Shown here in pieces: positions 54,925-64,000 of a stretch of 64,000 nucleotides of DNA. The stretch's first letter is position 1; each line of letters starts with the position of its first letter. The DNA is from Azorinus chamasolen (taxonomy: Eukaryota; Mollusca; Bivalvia; Cardiida; Solecurtidae): assembly GCA_963576725.1 (NCBI GenBank), contig OY755240.1, forward strand, positions 58,590,633-58,654,632, in the 5' to 3' direction. A model generated the notes under the pieces. That model had not been told where the DNA came from, did no database searches, and saw only the letters and a program-made list of their open reading frames with translations. Made by a program: the position numbers and the translations under genes.

Positions 54925-56883
54925 AACGATTGATCTTAATATTTGAAATATGGCACCTAACGGTGGCTACGAGTAACAGACAAACATATTGAAAAACAAA
55001 CCGAAATGTGATGAAACAGACATTTTAAAGCTTCAACGCGAAGCATATTGCAACGTTTGCATAAACAATGTTTTGGAGAGACTCAGTACCTTCGAAAGAG
55101 GAATTAACCCTTTGCTTGCTATTCACGTCAATATACCTACCTGTAAATAGTGCAGACCCAGATGAGACAGCTCCTGCAGGAACTGTCTCAGCTGGGTCTG
55201 CACTATTGACAAGTTGATTGTGCAACCAGTGCATTCCACAGCAGTGATTGCATAGCGAAATACGTGTACACAGTGAATATATTCCCTTCTCCTGTATTAC
55301 CGTTCCCCTTAGCAAAATAATTATCATGAAAACAATTACTTCAAATGCAACAAGGAGCTTCTTTGAAGGAATAGTGAGAAAAATATTTTTCTATCGGAAA
55401 ATAACACTTTAAGTAAACAAATAACCCAACAATTGAACCAAATGCCGGTTCTTTTAACTCACTCAATGCTGCAAATGCAGCCTCCATGTTTCCTATATTT
55501 CCGTTCCTATGACGTCATAATCTCCCACTCAAAGGTGTTTGAGCACAATTGTGTCAAATATATACTGCACAAGAAAGGTTAAGTCCCAGCCACTCACTAC
55601 ACCTAATAAACATTTTGAGTCATGTTGAACTATATATGAATCGAATCATTTTCAAAAGCACCATGAACAAAATAAGACAGAATTATCAGCCTTATAAATT
55701 CAAATGTTATTTTACAAAAAGTGTTAACTGAGAATTGATTTTAAAAAATACTTTGAAATATACAGATTACAATCAGCTAAACTGATAACACTCAAAATTA
55801 AAGAAATACCAACATATTTACAATTTAGATGTGGCATTTTATTCAGTACAGAAATGCATTTATGCCGTCTGATAACAGACTCCATTGTACAAAATTTGAC
55901 ATGGGTCATGTTCATAACATGAACCCTAAGTTTTGCTGAACAGTATACTTGTGACGTTTTATTTTTCTTGGTCACGTAATAAGGACCTGCCTGAACGTTT
56001 CCGCGGCATCTGTCAATTTTTAAAGCTTTGAAAAACAGATTGTTTTGGGGAAATATTGTTAGAAAAATGGTGTCACGTGATGAGAATGTTTATATTTTTG
56101 TTGAAAATAATATTTTTCTTCAAAGTTTCATTCAAATTACCTGCTTTCCCCCTAATATTTTCGGCTCAGTGTCTAAAGTGTTTTATTTACAATCGGAAAA
56201 CACTTTGAGCGATGACGTAGAGAGGTCGCACGCGCCATATCAAGCGCTTTTGTGATGCGGACGGAATAATAGGAAAGAACGGAAATATAGGAATCGAGGA
56301 TATATGTAATTATACAACAGGTCATGGGTAAAGAAGGCGAAATGTATTTCAAATGTAGCAAGAGAAGGGTTAACCCTTACATGCTTATCACGACCTCGCT
56401 GTCGTTTGCAAACAACTTGGATCCATATAAGACGCCGAGTAACTCTGCATTTCGTCAGGATTCACGCCGTTTACCACTTAGTCGAAAGTCTCTCAAAAGC
56501 TTTAAAAATAACGAATCAGGAGTAAGAGAACATTGTTACAAATTGTGAATGAGACATCATTTCTGCGGCAGGCTAATTGTTAATGCAAGTTTGTCTCGTT
56601 TGCGTTTTCTGTGTTGCTTTACTAAATGAATATTCATGATAAAAATAATGACGTCATGAATATTAATTCGAATTGTTATAATAGCACATAGACACAGAAA
56701 TACCTGGTCCAGGCAGAAACTGTATGTTCATATCTATATTTTTCATATGGAAATAGCTGTTTCGCTGTTCCCTTTGATTTTCAACTATTTTGTTTCAAAA
56801 CTTTAAGTACTGTATCCAAGTAGTTTGGATCCTGAAGGGATGGCGAATTACTGTATGTCTCACCTAAAGCCAAATCATTTGAG

Positions 56884-56985
56884 TAGATAAACACACATTC
56901 GCGTAGATAAACTCACATTCGCGTAGATAAACACACATTTGCGTAGATAAACACACATTCGCGTGGATAAACACACATTCGCCCA
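56884..56985. repeat. 20-bp minisatellite, five units
   Basis: The unit gtagataaacacacattcgc repeats five times with single changes (actcac, attt, gtgg). The ORF across it (CVYLRECEFIYANVCLSTQM-type) is a product of the repeat. Confidence 0.85.
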
Positions 56986-57068
56986 TTGAAGTGAGGTAGT
57001 TATAATTACCGACATGTCTTGTTTGAAACCTGCACGTCTTGAATGGTAGTATGTTATTATGGTGCCTA

Positions 57069-57318
57069 TTAACCCTTTCCCTCATATAGACGTATTTTCA
57101 CGCATTTGCAAACAGAGTAGACCCAGATCAGACGGTTCCCAAAGGAGACGTCTGATCAGGATCTGCTCTGTTTGCTAATAGAATTTGATAGATCTAGTTC
57201 TTTTATTTCCAAAATGACTACCATATCCAACCTTCCTTATTTCATTATAACTATTTTGTCCATGAATAGTCAGTAGGTATTGAAATTTGGAATAAACATA
57301 GAACAGGGAAAGGGTTAA
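57069..57318. mobile_element. MITE family B, best full copy
   Basis: Perfect 14-bp inverted ends TTAACCCTTTCCCT / AGGGAAAGGGTTAA enclose 250 bp. Inside, near the left end, lie the arms gagtagacccagatcagacg and cgtctgatcaggatctgctc, a second inverted pair. The right half holds ccatgaatagtcagtaggta. This copy defines the family seen many times across the window. Confidence 0.8.
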
Positions 57319-58852
57319 TCCTGTCAAAAATTAGAAAATTCATATGCACAATAGGTGTCAGCTTCAAGATTAAGTCTTCATTGTTACATTTGTTAACTCT
57401 TTGGCTGCCAAACAAACATTGTCTGCTAAGTGTGTCGTCTGCTTCAGGTTTCAAATTTCTTTTAAAACATAATAAGAGTGTCACAGAGTCTGGGGGAAAT
57501 GAGATGCCGAGTTACTCGGTGTCATATTGGGATTCAAACTGTTTGCAAAGTCATCACGATTTTCTCTTTGGCGGCCGAATGGGTTAACAGGAACAGTCAG
57601 ACTAGTTAGGTCCAGTTGCGACTCAGCATTCCAATATAATTTTCATAGTTGAATGGTCCATATTGTTTTAACGATAGAGTCCATTCAGTATGAAAAGGTA
57701 CAAAAATGCGAGAGGGATGTGAACGACAAAACATTGCAAACCCTGATCAGAGGCTCGATCATGATCCATCTAAATTGGTCTACATTGTTTGCAATATAAT
57801 CGTGTCTCTCATTGAAATGGTAAAAGTGATTGTGAATCTATAATTATGAGATGTCTCAGGTGGTTGTTGATATGACAGTCCCTACCATAACATTTCCATC
57901 TTCATTATTAATATTAGAAATTACGTTGATATTGTTATATTTACACAGGATATTTTATATTGAGAGAAACTGTAGCGCCAGATATATTATTCATAAGCAG
58001 ACCCTGATCAGATATGACAAAATTAGGTCAATATATTCAGTGTAAATATTTAATCAATTTACACGTTATTATTTAATGAAACGAAAGACATAAACAAAAA
58101 TCCTAAAATATAATGTCATGTCATCTCCTTTCAAAAATACGATTATATTCGATTGACCCAGACGAGACGCCAAGATACGCGGCGTCGAATGTGGATCCAA
58201 ATCGTTTGCAAATATTATTATTCCTAACTGTCTGTTCGTATTCTAGTTTTACACTAGAGAAGTTAGAGAACGAGATATTCAAATGACAGTTGATACTTGA
58301 GTAGTGTCCAAGATTACCAGAACACGCCGTTGCTTTGGCGTTAAGCCTGAACTGAACTCAATAATTATTTTATTCATACATGTATATTACAGAGGAATAA
58401 ATATGACGCGTAAATTAAAACCTGTTTTAACGTTTTACTCCATGAATGATCGTGAAAGAAATTATTACATCATGAATATAAAGTAGATTAATTTTGAAAA
58501 TGGCATATTAACACGCGCACTTTTGTCCAAAGGAGAACGTGTAAAATCATAGCTATATTATTTTATAAGCAAACAGAACATACCCTAATCAGATGGCTAC
58601 TATAGGAGTAATCTGGTCCGGGTTAGCTCTATTTGCAAAGGCGTATTTATGGTGTAAAGGGAAAATGTGGGAAAATTGTGTGATATTTGTCCATCAACTC
58701 CATGCCGTGGCTGTCGCATAGGGTTTTATGGAGACCTGAAGATTTCGGTATCTTAATACGTTTATCTATTTCTCCGCCTGACCATTTGTTTATATAATTC
58801 ATAATAATATGGATACGTTACATGCAGATTGTGCAAATGTGTTGAATAAATC

Positions 58853-59160
58853 TACCATTCACAGAGTGTGTATTCAAATTTACCATTTACAGAGTGTGTG
58901 TTCAAATTTACCATCTACAGAGTGTGTGTTCAAATTTACCATTTACAGAGTGTGTGTTCAAATTTACCATTTACAGAGTGTGTGTTCAAATTTACCATTT
59001 ACAGAGTGTGTGTTCAAATTTACCATTTACAGAGTGTAAATTTAAATTACCATTTACAGAGTGTGTGTTCAAATTTACCATTTACAGAGTGTGTGTTCAA
59101 ATTTACCATTTACAGAGTGTAAATTTAAATTACCATTTACAGAGTGTGTATTCAAATTGT
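58853..59160. repeat. 28-bp minisatellite, about eleven units
   Basis: The unit is ttcaaatttaccatttac + agagtgtg (26-28 bp), with a variant taaatttaaattaccattta at 59036 and 59118. Because 28 is not a multiple of three and the unit has no stop in any forward frame, all three forward frames stay open through the array. No gene is inferred. Confidence 0.85.
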
Positions 59161-59991
59161 AATATCTAAATGTATTCGGTTTGTAAAGGCATGAATAGGC
59201 GTCTATATCTGGTACAGGCTTTAGAAATAACGAGGTAAGTTGAGTGTAAATCACAACAAGAAGCCTTTAGTAACCAACTTCTCAAAGAAAAAAGATTAAC
59301 AATACATTTTAACAATTAATGTTTATTATCATATATGTAGTGATATAAAATTCATGCTCCGGTAGTATTGTAGCTAAGTAATAATTTTGTTAACTCTTTT
59401 GGCGTCAAATTTAAAAGTGACGTCTGCAATAATAATTTCATATTTAAATATAATTCTGAACTAAATTATAAAGGTATATTAGTAAAACTTTTGTTTTTTA
59501 AAAACCTGAATGTTTTGGCTAAAACATACAGAAAACAGTGAAGTCCCAGGTCAGATGCCTCCTTGAAATGGCGGCATCTGACATTGAACTGCACTGTTTT
59601 CAATGGTGCCAACAGGCGACATTGGCGCCGAAAGAGGTAAGAAGAGTGATATAAATGTTAACTCTATCGCTGCTAACGTCGCATCTGTGATTACCTATAC
59701 AGACAGTATGGATCCAGATGAGACGACGAGAAACCCTGTGTCTCCATATGATTCAAAAATGTGTGTTACTGTGACCATGGTTTTGTAATATACAGACATG
59801 TAGAAAAATAAAAATTAAAATTGTAGCACACGATAAAGTTTACAGACGACACAATTGGTCAGCGAAAGAGTAAAGAAATCGAACGCGACACCTGCAGTGC
59901 TATATTGTGAATGTAATCAGTATATTACTCATGTTCTTTATCAGGTTGTGTTAGAATAAAACACGGTCTGCTTCTATAATACAGTAAGGTT

Positions 59992-60143
59992 TCTCTAAAG
60001 CGACCTACTAAAATATGCCTGAACTTTGGTCTTAATGGAAGATTGTTGTAAGCTTATATGAACTTTCTACATTGCTTTGTCTTGTATTAAGCAACCACCT
60101 GTTTTCAAAGACACCAAATTAATTAAGTGGTCGCTTTAGAGAC
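59992..60143. mobile_element. MITE with TCTCTAAAGCGACC ends
   Basis: tctctaaagcgacc at the left and ggtcgctttagaga at the right are inverted. The inside holds cttgtattaagcaaccacct. It is about 150 bp and non-coding. Confidence 0.65.
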
Positions 60144-60639
60144 GTTCTATTGAATCATCTGTGTGTGCTGTTTAAATCATTGTAAAATATGTCATATTGC
60201 TGTATTATGTCATTTCTTATGATTTATATATTCCACAATTTATTAATGAAACCCTTTCTTGACATTGGAAGTAGAAAACTGTGTTGTATGCTAGCGGCAA
60301 AATTATGATTTTAATATACTATGAATTTAGATCTAGATGAGATTCTTTAAGTGTATGTCACTTTTCAAAGGTTCTTCGCTTAGACAAAATTTGTAGGACC
60401 AGATACATATAACTTTTTAATCAAATCGAGCAAACCCTGATCAGAAAGCTCCAACTGGAGCCGTCTGATTTGGGTATACCATATACAACGTTTATATGAA
60501 GGGTTAATTCCGATCGTTTTGATAAGTGATCTGCCACTGGTGTTGTTGGTATTTGTGACATTGACCTTTATAAGGACACATACAAGTACACTCACGAAAA
60601 AATGTCTATAAATCAGTAATTTATCTATTATCAATTAGG

Positions 60640-60935
60640 GCTAACATTGTTATCTCGAACTCGTATAACTCTAACCTGTGGTTAACATGGAGTAAAAAGT
60701 TTGGTCTTTCCAATATTTACAATATAGAATTGTTCTAAAGGGTATCACTACACAAATTTATAAAAACTGCTGGTCGGAAGTGATGCTTTTTAAAAGCTCC
60801 TGTAAGCTTTCAGCATTACGCTACACCTTAAGATGTGAACTTTAGAAAGTGTCCAGATTGTAAATCGGATAACTAGAGCTTGTGTAATATCGAAGTTATT
60901 TGTATTTGTTCGAGATATTGAAGTTCAACTGTATA
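60640..60935. mobile_element. Second copy of the tcgaactc / gaagttcaactgta repeat
   Basis: It has gttatctcgaactcgtataa at the left and gttcgagatattgaagttcaa at the right, with tatcactacaca and agcattacgc inside, in the order seen at 3445-3800. Confidence 0.55.
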
Positions 60936-61354
60936 TCAAGGATAAGCAATTCAAACTAGATGTTGGTGTAAACCACAGAAAGGTCATAGAATTTAATTTC
61001 AATGTTACTTAAACAGATTTGGAAGACGAACTTCACATTTGTTCACACTTCTGAGAATGTAATCTGTCTCATGACTTAAGAAAATTACATAATAAAAGTT
61101 ATTATTCTCGAAAGCCCAGCATATTGCAATTTGTAAATTTAGAGAATTTAGAAGTGTTAAGCACTTAGCGAATTTATTGTAGCAAGAAGGGAAAGAAGTT
61201 AAATAATGTGATCAAATACATTAAACCCACATAAGTTCGAACACTACACTAAATATCAGTATCGGTCTCTAAGATAGATGACAGCTTAATGGAGGTTTAA
61301 AGTCATGCAGAAAGCTTCTCTATTAGCTCTTTGTAGTACTTTTACCCTGCATTA

Positions 61355-61583
61355 TTAACCCATTCTCTGCTACTGAATTCTTATTGCGCCTGTGTAAAAG
61401 TCATGTCTTGAAATCCACTGTGATGAATAGAGCATTTGCTCCATAGGAGCAAATGCTGTATTCATTACAATGGTTTCAATGCTACACAATTCTAAAACTT
61501 TCCTTTTCTCTAGTAAATGCTCTTTTTCAATCGATTTATTCAAAGAGGTTGGGTCTAAAATAGTCTAGGAGAGAATGAGTTAA
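61355..61583. mobile_element. MITE family A, full copy
   Basis: TTAACCCATTCTCTGC and GGAGAGAATGAGTTAA are the ends. The centre is AGAGCATTTGCTCCATAGGA followed by gcaaatgct, a strong palindrome. A left-end scrap (tttaactcattccctcc) lies at 62249-62330. Confidence 0.75.
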
Positions 61584-62342
61584 ACAGCCATCTGACTAAA
61601 AGGTTATCAATTCTTCATTACAAAACTTCAAAATATCAAAGTTTTAATGTACTCATTTTTGTCATGTTATATAGTGTACCTCTCTTTTTTAAATAATTGA
61701 GTTATTTCGTGTTTTGTCACTGTCTGCATTTTAACATGGTCCGACACTTAAGGTGAACTATCGACATGTTTTTTTTTTTTGCGATACACTTTTTCGTGTT
61801 GCAGTCATAAAGGGAATACATATATTGCCCACCTTAATTAGTCAAACGATGTTTTTTGGCCTGGATTGGCTTGTCAAGCCGAAGGCCATAGTAGTCATGC
61901 CAGAATTTCAACCCCTTTCCACGCATGTCCGAAGGAACCAGAGGAAAAGTGCGATTTACCGCTTGAACAAAATGCCAATATGCTAAAGTAAATAGATCGG
62001 TGAAATTCCAATTTGCTTGGACTTCAACATTAAAACTTGGTAATAATGCGATTTTAAGAGTGAAAAAAATGAGTGGGAGATTGGCATATACATTAATTAT
62101 TTCATATTACAGCATTGTGCACATATATAATGACAAATTGTACGGAAATGTCCGATTACATACGGAAATGTATGGAGAACAATAGATAACGGTATATTCT
62201 CTTCATTTCATCTGTATTGTTGGGTATTTTGTGCCCTTATTGAGTACTTTTAACTCATTCCCTCCTCAAACTTTTTAGAGCCAACCTCTGTCAAGAAAAT
62301 CTGTAGTATAATCGCTACATGATACTGTATATAAGAATTATC

Positions 62343-64000
62343 TCCCTTTTTATACGCCCACCTAATAAAGGTGGTCGTATATTGTCGTGGCCCTGTCCGT
62401 CCGTCCGTCCGTTCGTTCGTTCGTTCGTTCGTTCGTCCGTCAACATTTTGTTTGTCCGCTGTTTTCTGGGAAAACTATTTGAGAGATATTAATAAAACTT
62501 CACACAAATGTTTAATGCATCAAGATCTAAAGCTGAGTTGATTCTGAAGTTCATTTGATTTTTCATTTCAGAGTTATGGCCCTTTTTTTTAAAAAAATGC
62601 AAATAGTTTGTCCGCTGTTTTCTGGGAAAACTATTTGAGAGATATTAATGAAACTTCACACAAATGTTTAATGCATCAAGATCTGAAGCTGAGTCGGTTC
62701 TGAGGTTCATTTGATTTGTCGTTTCGGAGTTATGGCCCTTTTACTTAAAAACAGTGCAAATACATGCAAATAGTTTGTCCGCTGTTTTCTGGGAAAACTA
62801 TTTGAGAGATATTAATGAAACTTCACACAAATGTTTAATGCATCAAGATCTGAAGCTGAGTTGATTCTGAGGTTCATTTGATTTTTCATGTCAGAGTTGT
62901 GGCCCTTGTTTTAAAAAAATGCAAATAGTTTGTCCGCTGTTTTCTGGGAAAACTATTTAAAAGATATTAATGAAACTTCACACAAATGTTTAATGCATCA
63001 AGATCTGAAGCTGAGTCGATTCTGAGGTTCATTTGATTTGTCGTTTCGGAGTTATAGCCCTTTTACTTAAAAATAGTGCAAATACATGCAAATAGTTTGT
63101 CCGCTGTTTTCTGGGAGAACTATTTGACAGATATTAATGAAACTTTACACAAGTGTTCAATGCATCAATATCTGAAGCTGAGTCGGTTCTGAGGTTCATT
63201 GGATTTTTCACTTCAGAGTTATGGCCCTTGTCCTTAAAAAATATGCAAAAAGCTTGTCCGCTGTTTTCTGGAAACACTATTTGAGAGATATTAATGAAAC
63301 TTCACAAAAATGTTTAATGCATCAAGATCTGAAACCAAATTGATTCTGAGGATCATTTGATTTTTCTTTTCAGAGTTATGGCCCTTGTCCTTAAAAAATA
63401 ATGCAAATACATGCAAATAGTTTGTCCGCTGTTTTCTGGGAAAACTATTTGAGAGATATTAATGAAACTTCACAAACATGTTTAATGCATCAAGATCTGA
63501 AACTGAATTGATTCTGAGGATCATTTGATTTTTCTTTTCAGAGTTATGGCCCTTGTCCTTCAAAAATAATGCAAATACATGCAAATAGTTTGTCCGCTGT
63601 TTTCTGGGAAAACTATTTGAGAGATATAAATAAAACTTCACAAAAATGTTTAATGCATCAAGATCTGAAGCTGAGTTGATTCTGAGGTTCATTTTATTTT
63701 TCATTTCAGAGTTATGGCCCTTGTCCTAAAAATATGCAAATAGTTTGTCCGCTGTTTTCTGGGAAAACTATTTGAGAGATATTAATGAAACTTCACAAAA
63801 ATGTTTAATGCATCAAGATCTGAAGCTGAGTAGATTTTGAGGTTTATTTGATTTGTCGTTTCGGAGTTATGGCCCTTTTATTTAAAAAATAATGCAAATA
63901 TATGCATATAGTTTGTCCGCTGATTTCTAAACTGTTTGACAGATATTAATGAAACTTCATACACATGTTTAATGCATCAAGACCTGAAGCTAAGTCGATT
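62343..64000. mobile_element. Hairpin / SSR / tandem-repeat element running off the window
   Basis: It starts with hairpin ATACGCCCACCtaataaaGGTGGTCGTAT, then (TCCG)n and (TTCG)n, then ten units beginning tttgtccgctgttttctggg at 62451, 62607, 62774, 62929, 63096, 63253, 63421, 63589, 63744 and 63912. Spacing is about 155-157 or 167-168 bp, differing by a 12-bp aatacatgcaaa block. The right end is beyond 64000. No ORF is conserved. Confidence 0.85.

Larger units (their letters stand above)
54930..58800. other. Gene-free stretch with MITEs and a minisatellite
   Basis: No supported gene. Family B arms occur at 55130-55290 (gcagacccagatgagacagctcctgcagg with its mirror), 57069-57318, 57725-57795 and 58560-58640. 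Related short variants (gatccatataagacgccgagtaactc; gacccagacgagacgccaag) lie at 56415-56450, 57500-57530 and 58150-58200. Confidence 0.5.

Overview
The window is eukaryotic and very probably from a bivalve mollusc. The evidence is the spliced genes with ordinary GT-AG introns, the AT-rich intergenic DNA, the decayed LINE and Penelope-like retroelements, the many MITEs with central palindromes, and the hairpin-plus-tandem-repeat elements whose style I associate with bivalve genomes. The taxon is an inference. I see no bacterial operon, CRISPR array or rRNA.

Two host genes can be supported. On the minus strand (11250 down to 3862) a multi-exon gene can be assembled: a short first exon with ATG, a 98-nt exon, three small cassette-like exons of 69, 51 and 48 nt, and a terminal exon encoding a Myb/SANT-like DNA-binding domain with a charged tail. 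All internal junctions have the same phase. The 69-nt exon carries an in-frame stop followed by a new ATG, so its inclusion or skipping would decide which protein is made. On the plus strand, a terminal exon (53087-54461) encodes a protein with an LRAT-type thiol-hydrolase domain (NCEHF motif), a hydrophobic middle and a second LRAT-like domain that has lost its cysteine. A possible first exon lies at 20485-20531, phase-compatible but 32.5 kb away. Two further promoter/first-exon-like modules (about 26.36-26.70 kb plus, 45.05-45.60 kb minus) resemble each other.

The rest is mostly mobile DNA. 12.0-26.2 kb is a nested retroelement zone: two copies of one LINE, the second split by four tandem 280-bp units of a structured SINE-like repeat; a CR1-like LINE; an old Penelope-like copy; and 5'-truncated Penelope tails. 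26.7-32.1 kb holds no gene, only MITEs. 32.1-37.9 kb is a large foldback-like structure: inverted arms carrying an ATTTCGCTACC motif enclose a 5.4-kb array built from 14-bp and 23-bp modules. 38-46.6 kb holds hairpin/tandem-repeat elements, foldbacks and MITEs. 46.87-50.77 kb is a nearly full-length Penelope-like element with the GIY-YIG nuclease upstream of the reverse transcriptase (the permuted, Naiad-like order), interrupted by the same SINE-like repeat with a clean TTAA duplication. 50.8-53 kb holds more tails of that element. 55-62.3 kb is MITEs and minisatellites, and the last 1.65 kb is a hairpin/SSR/tandem-repeat element running off the window.

Gene models were read by eye from splice signals and phase, without alignments or transcripts. 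Family names for retroelements rest on motifs I recognise.
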